From: Streptomyces sp. NBC_01446 | Lineage (GTDB): Bacteria; Actinomycetota; Actinomycetes; Streptomycetales; Streptomycetaceae | Length of the DNA: 64,000 nucleotides | Direction of reading: 5' to 3' | NCBI RefSeq assembly: GCF_026340095.1 | Contig: NZ_JAPEPO010000001.1 | Span: 4,860,001 to 4,924,000 of the forward strand | Shown here: positions 18,406-27,700 of the stretch, piece by piece | How the letters are laid out: every line of letters begins with the position of its first letter | Numbering within the stretch: the stretch's first letter is position 1 | The notes under the pieces: generated by a model | Told to the model about the DNA's origin: nothing | Seen by the model: the letters and a program-made list of their open reading frames with translations, nothing else | Database searches by the model: none | Made by a program: the position numbers and the translations under genes

Positions 18406-21210
18406 GTGTCCGTCCTCTCGAAGATCATGCGTGCAGGCGAAGGCAAGATCCTGCGCAAGCTGCACCGCATCGCGGACCAGGTCAACTCCCTCGAAGAGGA
18501 TTTCGTCAGCCTCTCCGACGCCGAGCTGCGGGCCCTCACCGACGAGTACAAGGAGAGGTACGCCGACGGCGAGAGCCTCGACGACCTGCTCCCCGAGGCT
18601 TTCGCGACGGTGCGCGAGGCCTCCAGGCGCGTCCTCGGCCAGCGCCCCTACGACGTCCAGTTGATGGGCGGCGCCGCGCTCCACCTCGGCTACGTGGCCG
18701 AGATGAAGACCGGTGAGGGCAAGACCCTGGTCGGCACGCTCCCCACGTACCTGAACGCGCTGTCCGGCAAGGGCGTCCACCTGATCACGGTGAACGACTA
18801 CCTGGCCGAGCGCGACTCCGAGATGATGGGCCGCGTCCACAAGTTCCTCGGCCTCAGCGTGGGCTGCATCCTGGCGAACATGACGCCGGCGCAGCGCCGC
18901 GAGCAGTACAACTGCGACATCACCTACGGCACGAACAACGAGTTCGGCTTCGACTACCTCCGCGACAACATGGCGTGGTCCCAGGACGAGCTCGTCCAAC
19001 GCGGTCACAACTTCGCCGTGGTCGACGAGGTCGACTCGATCCTCGTCGACGAGGCCCGTACGCCGCTGATCATCTCCGGCCCGGCCGACCAGGCCACGAA
19101 GTGGTACGGCGACTTCGCGAAGCTGGTCACCCGCCTGAAGAAGGGCGAGGCCGGTAACCCGCTGAAGGGCCTCGAGGAGACCGGCGACTACGAGGTCGAC
19201 GAGAAGAAGCGCACCGTCGCCATCCACGAGCCCGGCGTCGCCAAGGTCGAGGACTGGCTGGGCATCGACAACCTCTACGAGTCGGTGAACACGCCGCTCG
19301 TCGGTTACCTGAACAACGCCATCAAGGCGAAGGAACTGTTCAAGAAGGACAAGGACTACGTCGTCATCGACGGCGAAGTCATGATCGTCGACGAGCACAC
19401 CGGCCGTATCCTCGCCGGCCGCCGCTACAACGAGGGCATGCACCAGGCGATCGAGGCGAAGGAAGGGGTGGACATCAAGGACGAGAACCAGACGCTCGCC
19501 ACGATCACCCTGCAGAACTTCTTCCGTCTCTACGACAAGCTTTCCGGCATGACCGGTACGGCCATGACCGAGGCCGCCGAGTTCCACCAGATCTACAAGC
19601 TGGGCGTCGTCCCGATCCCGACGAACAAGCCGATGGTCCGCAAGGACCAGGCCGACCTGATCTACCGCACCGAGGTCGCCAAGTTCGACGCGGTCGTCGA
19701 CGACATCGCCGAGAAGCACGAGCAGGGCCAGCCGATCCTCGTCGGTACGACGTCCGTCGAGAAGTCCGAGTACCTCTCGCAGCAGCTGTCCAAGCGCGGT
19801 GTGCAGCACGAGGTGCTGAACGCGAAGCAGCACGACCGTGAGGCGACGATCGTCGCCCAGGCCGGCCGCAAGGGCGCCGTCACCGTCGCCACGAACATGG
19901 CCGGTCGAGGCACCGACATCAAGCTCGGCGGCAACCCGGACGACCTCGCCGAGGCGGAGCTGCGCCAGCGCGGCCTCGACCCCGAGGAGCACATCGAGGA
20001 GTGGGCAGCCGCGCTGCCCGCCGCCCTGGAGAGGGCCGAAAAGGCCGTGAAGGCCGAGTTCGAGGAGGTCAAGGAGCTCGGCGGGCTCTACGTCCTCGGC
20101 ACGGAGCGCCACGAGTCGCGCCGTATCGACAACCAGCTGCGTGGCCGTTCCGGCCGTCAGGGTGACCCGGGCGAGTCCCGCTTCTACCTGTCGCTCGGTG
20201 ACGACCTGATGCGCCTGTTCAAGGCCCAGATGGTCGAGCGCGTCATGTCGATGGCGAACGTCCCGGACGATGTGCCGATCGAGAACAAGATGGTCACGCG
20301 CGCGATCGCGTCGGCCCAGTCGCAGGTCGAGCAGCAGAACTTCGAGACCCGGAAGAACGTCCTCAAGTACGACGAGGTCCTCAACCGGCAGCGTGAGGTC
20401 ATCTACGGCGAGCGGCGTCGCGTCCTGGAGGGCGAGGACCTGCAGGACCAGATCCAGCACTTCATGGACGACACGATCGACGAGTACATCGGCGCCGAGA
20501 CCGCCGAGGGCTTCGCCGAGGAGTGGGACCTGGACCGGCTGTGGGGCGCCTTCAAGCAGCTCTACCCGGTGAAGGTCACCGTCGAAGAGCTGGAGGAGGC
20601 CGCGGGTGACCGTGCGGGTCTGACGGCCGAGTTCATCGGGGAGTCCGTCAAGGACGACATCCACGCGCAGTACGCGGCGCGTGAGGAGCAGCTCGGCTCC
20701 GAGATCATGCGTGAGCTGGAGCGCCGCGTGGTCCTCTCCGTCCTGGACCGCAAGTGGCGTGAGCACCTCTACGAGATGGACTACCTCCAGGAGGGCATCG
20801 GCCTGCGCGCCATGGCGCAGAAGGACCCGCTGGTCGAGTACCAGCGCGAGGGCTTCGACATGTTCACCGCCATGATGGAGGGCATCAAGGAGGAGTCCGT
20901 CGGCTATCTGTTCAACCTGGAGGTCCAGGTCGAGCAGCAGGTCGAGGAGGTCCCGGTGCAGGACGCGGCGCCGTCCCTGGACAAGCAGGACGCGGTGCCG
21001 GCCGGTGTCGGCCGTCCCGAGATCCGCGCCAAGGGTCTCGACGCCCCGCAGCGTCCGGACCGCCTGCACTTCCAGGCGCCGAACGCCGAGGGCGGCGTGG
21101 ACGAGATGGACTACGTCACCGAGGACGGCCCGACGCGTTCGGAGGCCGACGGCCTTACGCGCGCGGAGCGCCGCAAGCAGCAGAAGGGCGGGCGTCGCCG
21201 CAAGAAGTAG
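18406..21210 (+). CDS. secA: Protein translocase ATPase SecA
   Basis: 934 aa. It drives preproteins through SecYEG by ATP hydrolysis. Walker A is GEGKT at 103–107, Walker B is DEVD at 207–210, and the second RecA fold ends with the R-rich motif RGRSGRQGDPGESRFYLS. The helical scaffold and preprotein cross-linking regions are complete. The C-terminal tail is basic (KQQKGGRRRKK) and lacks the cysteine/histidine zinc motif of proteobacterial SecA, as expected for actinobacterial SecA1. GTG start at 18406 with AGGAGA nine bases upstream. It is alone in its transcript and followed by a strong terminator. Confidence 0.98.
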   Translation: MSVLSKIMRAGEGKILRKLHRIADQVNSLEEDFVSLSDAELRALTDEYKERYADGESLDDLLPEAFATVREASRRVLGQRPYDVQLMGGAALHLGYVAEMKTGEGKTLVGTLPTYLNALSGKGVHLITVNDYLAERDSEMMGRVHKFLGLSVGCILANMTPAQRREQYNCDITYGTNNEFGFDYLRDNMAWSQDELVQRGHNFAVVDEVDSILVDEARTPLIISGPADQATKWYGDFAKLVTRLKKGEAGNPLKGLEETGDYEVDEKKRTVAIHEPGVAKVEDWLGIDNLYESVNTPLVGYLNNAIKAKELFKKDKDYVVIDGEVMIVDEHTGRILAGRRYNEGMHQAIEAKEGVDIKDENQTLATITLQNFFRLYDKLSGMTGTAMTEAAEFHQIYKLGVVPIPTNKPMVRKDQADLIYRTEVAKFDAVVDDIAEKHEQGQPILVGTTSVEKSEYLSQQLSKRGVQHEVLNAKQHDREATIVAQAGRKGAVTVATNMAGRGTDIKLGGNPDDLAEAELRQRGLDPEEHIEEWAAALPAALERAEKAVKAEFEEVKELGGLYVLGTERHESRRIDNQLRGRSGRQGDPGESRFYLSLGDDLMRLFKAQMVERVMSMANVPDDVPIENKMVTRAIASAQSQVEQQNFETRKNVLKYDEVLNRQREVIYGERRRVLEGEDLQDQIQHFMDDTIDEYIGAETAEGFAEEWDLDRLWGAFKQLYPVKVTVEELEEAAGDRAGLTAEFIGESVKDDIHAQYAAREEQLGSEIMRELERRVVLSVLDRKWREHLYEMDYLQEGIGLRAMAQKDPLVEYQREGFDMFTAMMEGIKEESVGYLFNLEVQVEQQVEEVPVQDAAPSLDKQDAVPAGVGRPEIRAKGLDAPQRPDRLHFQAPNAEGGVDEMDYVTEDGPTRSEADGLTRAERRKQQKGGRRRKK

Positions 21211-21240
21211 TGCGCGGCGCGCTCTGACCGGGCGTGGGTG

Positions 21241-21274
21241 AAGGGGCCGGACACCACCTGGTGTCCGGCCCCTT
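21241..21274. terminator. Terminator after secA
   Basis: A 16-bp perfect stem (21241–21256 / 21259–21274, AAGGGGCCGGACACCA and its complement) lies 30 bp after the secA stop and just before the convergent Rv3235-like gene ends, so it may serve both strands. Confidence 0.88.
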
Positions 21275-21288
21275 CCGTCGTCCCTGGC

Positions 21289-21783
21289 TCACCGATCCTG
21301 TGGCGTGAGCGCCGGGCGCCCGCCCATCTCGACGGCCGTGCAGAGCCAGCGGTGGTCGTCGCCCCGGTGCAGGCGGAAGGCGAGGGCGTGCAGCCGGGGG
21401 CCGGCGCTGATGCGGGCGAAGACTTCGTAGACGCCGGGTTCGGGCTGGTAGTGGCCGATGCCGCGGACGACGGGCTGCCGTCCGCGGTCGTTGAGGGGCC
21501 GGTTCTCGGCGAGCCGGATCAGGGAGTCGTAGAGGGATCCGGCGAAGTGGCGGGAGGCCCAGTGGACGGGGCGCTGGCCGCTGAGCATCAGCAGAAGGCG
21601 CTCGGTGAACAGTTCGGCGGGGTGGGGCGGCAGTTGGGGCGGGACGCGCACGGGCCGCGCGCCGGGGCGCCTCGCGTCCTGCCTGCCGGGCGGGCGGCCG
21701 CCCGGGGGTCGGGTCGTCCTGGGGCGGCGGCGCGGCTGGTCCATCACCTTGCGCAGCGGCTCATGGGCGGTGGGCTCGTGCAT
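21289..21783 (-). CDS. Rv3235-family protein (DUF6459-like)
   Basis: 164 aa. A Pro/Arg-rich, probably disordered N-terminal third leads into a conserved region of ~100 residues: FTERLLLMLSGQRPVHWASR, then IGHYQPEPGVYEVFARISAG and a final RWLCTAVEMG. Mycobacterial relatives such as Rv3235 sit near secA, as here. The function is unknown; the fold resembles small alpha+beta accessory domains. ATG at 21783 is preceded by GGGGA. The open frame continues to 22686 but the added part is without similarity. Confidence 0.75.
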   Translation of the reverse strand: MHEPTAHEPLRKVMDQPRRRPRTTRPPGGRPPGRQDARRPGARPVRVPPQLPPHPAELFTERLLLMLSGQRPVHWASRHFAGSLYDSLIRLAENRPLNDRGRQPVVRGIGHYQPEPGVYEVFARISAGPRLHALAFRLHRGDDHRWLCTAVEMGGRPALTPQDR

Positions 21784-22072
21784 GTCTGGGTCCCCGTTCG
21801 GCGTCCGACCGGTGGATACCGATCGGTAACTTTGCTTGGGGATCTTGTACGTGGACGGCGGCGCCGCTCGCAAGGCCCGAGGTGCCCGGCGCGGGCGGCC
21901 GGAAAGATCACCTATCCGAGTGGTCGGACAGCGGACGAGGCGTGCGGGGACCGGGCTCGGGAGGGTCACGGAGGGGTCCGGTGTGGACGTGCGGACGGGT
22001 GGTGACCGGCACCCCGAAGGGGGACTCCCGCACGTATCCTGAAGGCCCTCTCGTCGACGAAAGTGGCCCGCC

Positions 22073-22588
22073 ATGCGCGTGTACGTCCCCCTGTCCCTGC
22101 CCCGTCTCGCCGAGGCGCACAAGGCGGGCGAACTGGGACCCGGACCGCTCACCGCGTACGCCGTGACGCCCGCGCTGCGCGAGTGGTACGTCTCCGACGA
22201 CATCGAGGAGCTGGAGTACGCGGCCCTCAACCGCGCGGCGGTGGCGTCATTGCGGCTGATCGCCGGGGAGCCGGACGCGCCCCGTAAGCGGGTCGTGGTC
22301 GCGCTCGACGTGCCGGACGGCGCCGCGGTGGCAGACCCGGACCGCGGGCTCGACCCGGGAGCGCTCGGCGAGGTGCGGATCGCGAACGCGGTCCCCCTGG
22401 CCAAGGCCGCGGCGGTGCACGTGGACTCCGCCGACGCCGAGAAGGACGTGACGGCGGCGGCCGCCGCGCTCGGGGCGGCGGACCAGGGCGACGACGACGC
22501 GCAGTTCGTCGTCGACGGCGCCGAGGACCACGAGCTCCTCTGGTTCGCCACGCAGGAGATCCCGAACCTGCTCGGCCTGGGCGACTGA
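22073..22588 (+). CDS. DUF6912 family protein
   Basis: 171 aa, beginning MRVYVPLSLPRLAEAHKAGE. The start matches the actinobacterial DUF6912 family that is conserved between secA and a HAD gene. Features are a soluble alpha/beta protein with no membrane segment, an acidic middle (QGDDDAQFVVDGAEDHELLW) and a hydrophobic end. No catalytic motif is recognisable. ATG at 22073; 46 bp separate it from the HAD gene downstream, likely the same transcript. Confidence 0.8.
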   Translation: MRVYVPLSLPRLAEAHKAGELGPGPLTAYAVTPALREWYVSDDIEELEYAALNRAAVASLRLIAGEPDAPRKRVVVALDVPDGAAVADPDRGLDPGALGEVRIANAVPLAKAAAVHVDSADAEKDVTAAAAALGAADQGDDDAQFVVDGAEDHELLWFATQEIPNLLGLGD

Positions 22589-22634
22589 CCTGCGCGAACG
22601 TACGATTGTCGGTCCCTGCGGGTAGGTTCTCGGC

Positions 22635-23309
22635 ATGGGGAAGCACGCAGCCGGAGCACACATCGTCTGGGACTGGAACGGGACACTGTTCCACGACAAC
22701 GACGCGGTCATCAGCGCGACCAACGCCGCCTTCGGGGAGATCGGACTCGAGCCGATCACCCTGGAGCGGTACAGGGAGCTGTACTGCGTGCCGATACCCC
22801 GCTTCTACCAGCGGCTGATGGGCCGGCTGCCCACCGAGGCCGAGTGGGAGCGCATGGACACCGCCTTCCAGCGGCACTACACGCTCCACCGCACGGCCTG
22901 CGGGCTCGCCGAGGGCGCGGAGCTCCTGCTCGCCGACTGGCGCTCCGCGGGCGGCAGCCAGTCGATCCTCAGCATGTACGGCCATGACGAACTCGTCCCG
23001 CTGGTACGGGAGTTCGGGATCGAGTCGCACTTCCTGCGGGTCGACGGGCGCACCGGCCCCTCCGGTGGCAGCAAGGCCGAGCACATGGTCCGTCATCTCG
23101 GTGCGCTGGCAATTTCGGGGGTGGCGCCGGGGCGCACGGTGGTCATCGGGGACGCGGCCGACGACGCGGTGGCCGCGCTGCACGCGGGCGCCGGAGCCGT
23201 GCTCTACACCGGCGGATCGCACAGCAGGGCCAGCCTCGAAGGAGTGGGGGCGCCGGTCGTGGACACTCTCGCGGAGGCGGTGGGGGTGGCGCAGCGCCTG
23301 GCGGAGTGA
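22635..23309 (+). CDS. HAD-superfamily hydrolase
   Basis: 224 aa. HAD motif I is VWDWNGTLFHD, with the nucleophile Asp and the general acid replaced by Asn–Gly spacing (DWNGT, as in several phosphoglycolate-phosphatase-like members). Motif II Ser is in LSMYGHDE, Lys of motif III in GGSKAEHM, and motif IV in VVIGDAADDAVAALHAG. A cap region lies between motifs I and II. The substrate is probably a small phosphoester but cannot be named. ATG 22635. Confidence 0.88.
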   Translation: MGKHAAGAHIVWDWNGTLFHDNDAVISATNAAFGEIGLEPITLERYRELYCVPIPRFYQRLMGRLPTEAEWERMDTAFQRHYTLHRTACGLAEGAELLLADWRSAGGSQSILSMYGHDELVPLVREFGIESHFLRVDGRTGPSGGSKAEHMVRHLGALAISGVAPGRTVVIGDAADDAVAALHAGAGAVLYTGGSHSRASLEGVGAPVVDTLAEAVGVAQRLAE

Positions 23310-23670
23310 GCGAACGCGCTCACGCTCCTCGGTCGGCTGCGTGCGCTGTGGTGGTCGTCGACGGGCGGGAACGCACGGATTCGGCAAGGCGGCACCGAGC
23401 CGATCCCGGTGACGCTCGCCGCCGTTCTCGAACCGCACGGCGGACGCGCACGTGGAGCACATCCCGGCCAAGTTGGGCGTCGCGTTCGCACGACAGGCCG
23501 GGGCGTGCCGTTCCGCGGGTGGTCCGCGCGACAGGGCGCCGGGTGCCGATCCGGTCAGCTCCGCGGGCTGTCGTGGCAGCGGAGCTCCGTCGTGTCGCCC
23601 AGGAGCGCCGTGCGTGGCGGCCGCCCCGTCGGCAGGACAGCCGCCCGTCACCTCTCAGGTGCTCCGGTAC
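23310..23670. other. Gene-free stretch between HAD and DJ-1 genes
   Basis: 361 bp at the convergent junction. A small hairpin GTGAGC/GCTCAC (23306–23323) overlaps the HAD stop and may act as a weak terminator. Open frames here on both strands lack start signals and sensible composition, so I call no gene. A short unannotated RNA cannot be excluded. Confidence 0.5.
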
Positions 23671-24237
23671 TCAGGTCACCGGCGCCTTGGCGCGCAGCAC
23701 CGTGAGGAACTCCCGCATCCACCCCGAGTGGTCCGGCCAGGCGCGGGACGACACCAGCGTCCCGTCGACCACCACTTCCGCGTCGCGGAAAGCCGCGCCG
23801 GCCGCCTGCATGTCGGGCTCCAGCGCCGGATAAGCCGTGACGTTGCGCCCGCGCAGCCCGTCGACCGCCGCCGTGAGCAGCGGACCGTGGCAGATCTGGG
23901 CCACGGGCTTGTCGGCGTCGAAAAAAGACTTCAGAATCTTGCGCAGCTCCGGGTCGTTGCGCAAATACTCGGGGGCGCGGCCGCCCGGGATCACCACAGC
24001 GACGTACTGTTCGGGCTCGACCTCGGCGAACGCGAGATCGGCGGGCCAGGTGTAGCCGGGCTTCTCCGTGTACGTGTCGAACCCCGGCTCGAAGTCGTGG
24101 ACGACGAACTGCAGCTTCTTGCGCTCCGGGGCGGCGATGTGGACGTCGTAGCCCTCCTCGCGCAGGCGCTGGTAGGGGTACAGGACTTCCAGTGACTCGG
24201 CGGCGTCGCCGGTCACCAGGAGGATCTTGGGTGCCAT
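23671..24237 (-). CDS. DJ-1/PfpI-family protein
   Basis: 188 aa. Class-I glutamine-amidotransferase-like fold: beta-1 KILLVTGD, the VVIPGGRAPEYLR loop, and the nucleophile elbow VAQICHGPLLT with C116–H117. This resembles PfpI/YhbO protein deglycase or general-stress members, which act on glycated or aldehyde-damaged molecules. ATG 24237. The neighbouring genes do not specify the function. The catalytic Cys-His pair is present, so it is probably active. Confidence 0.9.
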   Translation of the reverse strand: MAPKILLVTGDAAESLEVLYPYQRLREEGYDVHIAAPERKKLQFVVHDFEPGFDTYTEKPGYTWPADLAFAEVEPEQYVAVVIPGGRAPEYLRNDPELRKILKSFFDADKPVAQICHGPLLTAAVDGLRGRNVTAYPALEPDMQAAGAAFRDAEVVVDGTLVSSRAWPDHSGWMREFLTVLRAKAPVT

Positions 24238-24716
24238 GGCTGTGCGCTCCCCTCGGAGCCTTCGGGCCGGGGTGTCTTCCCCTCAACGTGGACCCGGCAG
24301 GACCGTTAGGCAACCCCCCGTGGCATCCATCCGCGTCGCTGTCCCTGTGCAGAGTGTCAAAGTTCGACCGCTGTATTTGTACACATACGGCTCATGACGA
24401 CTTCCGGGGGAGGGGCGATAGCCTTGACCCGTGATCAGCGCGATATCTCGCGGGGGCATCGTCGCCCCCTGCCCGCGCCGGGAGCACACGGAGATCTACA
24501 TCCGTGCCCGGTGCTCCGCTGACCATTCCCTTCGGGACGGAACATGGATGCCGTCCCGGCTCCGGGCAGGAAATACGCCAAAAATGGCGGATAAACGCCC
24601 GCTCATCTCTCATCCCGGCATACCGTCGACATCGACCGGAGACCCCGCGTCGTGGCGTTGTGCCGCATCAATTTCTTCAACGTCACGCAACGGCGCGCGA
24701 CAGGAGCCAGAGGACA
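24238..24716 (+). promoter_or_regulatory. gdhB upstream region with consecutive hairpins
   Basis: No gene seen in 479 bp. Three dyads follow one another: GGGGGC/GCCCCC (24452–24469); a nested stem with outer GGAGCAC/GTGCTCC (24481–24517) enclosing CACGGA/TCCGTG; and a perfect 8-bp stem CGGGACGG/CCGTCCCG (24533–24558). None has a U-tract. They would form a structured 5' leader if transcription begins near 24420, where a TTGACC hexamer (24424–24429) lies without a convincing −10. Confidence 0.5.
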
Positions 24717-27700
24717 ATGCAGACCAAGCTGGACGAAGCCAAGGCCGAGCTGCTCGCACGGGCCGCCCGGGTAGCTGAGAACAGCCCGGCAGGGGGGCAT
24801 CTCCCGGCCGGGACGAATGGCGAGGGGGCTCCGGACCAGGAGTCCGTGCTCGCGTTCCTCCAGCGCTACTACCTGCACACCGCCCCCGAGGACCTGGCCG
24901 ACCGTGACCCGGTCGACGCCTTCGGTGCAGCCGTCTCCCACTACCGGCTCGCGGAGGTCCGCCCGCAGGGCACCGCGAACGTCAAGGTCCACACGCCGAC
25001 GGTCGAGGAGAACGGCTGGACCTGCAGCCACTCCGTCGTCGAGGTCGTCACCGACGACATGCCGTTCCTGGTCGACTCGGTCACCAACGAGCTGTCCCGC
25101 CAGGGCCGCGGCATCCACGTCGTGATCCACCCGCAGGTCACCGTGCGCCGTGACCTGACCGGCAAGCTCCTGGAGGTCCTGCCCGCGGGCAGCGCCGCCG
25201 ACAGCCACGACACGCTCACCGAGTCGTGGATCCACGTGGAGATCGACCGCGAGACCGACCGCGCCGATCTGAAGCAGATCACCTCCGACCTGCTGCGTGT
25301 CCTGTCCGACGTCCGCGAGGCCGTCGAGGACTGGGAGAAGATGCGGGACTCGGCGCTGCGTATCGCCGACGACCTGCCCAGCGAGCCCACCGCCGACGAC
25401 CTGCGTGCCCAGGACGTCGAGGAGGCCCGCGAGCTGCTGCGCTGGCTGTCCGCCGACCACTTCACGTTCCTCGGCTACCGTGAGTACGAGCTGCGCGAGG
25501 ACGACTCGCTGTCCGCCGTGCCCGGCACCGGCCTCGGCATCCTGCGCTCCGACCCGCAGCACGGCAGCGACGACCACCACCCGGTGAGCCCGTCCTTCAG
25601 CCGGCTGCCCGCCGACGCGCGCGCCAAGGCCCGCGAGCACAAGATCCTCGTGCTGACCAAGGCCAACAGCCGCGCCACCGTGCACCGCCCCTCGTACCTC
25701 GACTACGTCGGCGTGAAGAAGTTCGACGCCGAGGGCAACGTCATCGGCGAGCGCCGCTTCCTCGGCCTCTTCTCGAGCGCCGCGTACACGGAGAGCGTCC
25801 GGCGCGTCCCGGTCGTGCGCCGCAAGGTCCAGGAAGTGCTGCGGGGCGCCGGGTTCTCGCCCAACAGCCACGACGGCCGCGACCTGCTCCAGATCCTGGA
25901 GACGTACCCGCGCGACGAGCTGTTCCAGACCCCGGCCGACGAGCTGCGCGCCATCGTCACCAGCGTCCTCTACCTCCAGGAGCGCCGCCGGCTGCGGCTC
26001 TACCTGCGCCAGGACGAGTACGGCCGCTACTACTCGGCCCTCGTCTACCTGCCGCGCGACCGCTACACCACCGGTGTCCGGCTGCGGATCATCGACATCC
26101 TCAAGGAAGAGCTCAACGGCACCAGCGTCGACTTCACGGCCTGGAACACCGAGTCGATCCTGTCCCGGCTGCACTTCGTCATCCGCGTCGAGCCGGGCAC
26201 CGAGCTGCCCGCGCTGACCGAGGCCGACACCGAGCGCATCGAGGCGCGGCTCGTCGACGCCGCCCGCTCGTGGGCCGACGGCTTCGGCGAGGCGCTGAAC
26301 GCGGAGTGCGGCGAGGAGCGCGCGGCCGAGCTGGGCCGCCGCTACTCCGGCGCCTTCCCCGAGGGCTACAAGGCCGACCACTCGCCGCGCGCGGCGGTCG
26401 CCGACCTCGTCCACCTGGAGGCCCTCAAGCGCGGCGAGAAGGACTTCGCGCTCTCGCTGTACGAGCCCGTGGGCGCCGCCCCCGGCGAGCGCCGCCTCAA
26501 GATCTACCGCACCGGCGCCCCGGTCTCCCTCTCGTCCGTCCTGCCGGTCCTCAACCAGCTCGGCGTCGAGGTCATCGACGAGCGCCCGTACGAGCTGCGC
26601 TGCTCGGACCGGACCACCGCGTGGATCTACGACTTCGGTCTGCGCATGCCCCAGTCCAACGGCAACGGCGACTACCTCGGTGACGACGGCCGCGAGCGTT
26701 TCCAGGAGGCCTTCACGGCGACCTGGACCGGTGCCGCCGAGAACGACGGCTTCAACTCCCTCGTCCTGAGCGCAGGTCTGAACTGGCGGCAGGCGATGGT
26801 GCTGCGCGCGTACGCCAAGTACCTGCGCCAGGCCGGGGCGACGTTCAGCCAGGACTACATGGAGGACACCCTCCGTAACAACGTCCACACCACCCGCCTC
26901 CTGGTGAGCCTCTTCGAGGCGCGCATGTCGCCGGAGCGCCAGCGGGCCGGGACCGAGCTGATCGACGGGCTCCTGGAGGAGCTCGACGGGGCGCTCGACC
27001 AGGTGGCGAGCCTGGACGAGGACCGGATCCTGCGGTCCTTCCTGACCGTCATCAAGGCGACGCTGCGGACGAACTTCTTCCAGAAGGCCGACGACGGCAA
27101 GCCGCACGCGTACGTCTCCATGAAGTTCGACCCGCAGGCCATCCCCGACCTGCCCGCGCCGCGCCCCGCCTTCGAGATCTGGGTGTACTCGCCGCGTGTC
27201 GAGGGTGTGCACCTGCGCTTCGGCAAGGTCGCGCGCGGCGGTCTGCGCTGGTCCGACCGGCGTGAGGACTTCCGTACCGAGGTCCTCGGCCTGGTCAAGG
27301 CGCAGATGGTGAAGAACACCGTCATCGTGCCGGTCGGCGCCAAGGGCGGCTTCGTCGCGAAGAACCTGCCGGACCCGAGCGTCGACCGTGACGCCTGGCT
27401 GGCCGAGGGTGTCGCGTCGTACAAGACCTTCATCTCGGCGCTGCTCGACATCACCGACAACCTGGTGGCCGGCGAGGTCGTGCCCCCGGCGGACGTCGTG
27501 CGCCACGACGAGGACGACACGTACCTCGTGGTCGCGGCCGACAAGGGCACGGCGACGTTCTCCGACATCGCCAACGCGGTCGCCGAGTCGTACAACTTCT
27601 GGCTCGGTGACGCCTTCGCCTCCGGCGGCTCGGCGGGCTACGACCACAAGGGCATGGGCATCACCGCCCGCGGCGCCTGGGAGTCCGTGAAGCGGCACTT

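Noticed and set aside
18352..21069. A 905-codon minus-strand open frame
   Set aside because: It is a shadow of secA, rich in Leu/Val/Asp/His as expected of the antisense frame.
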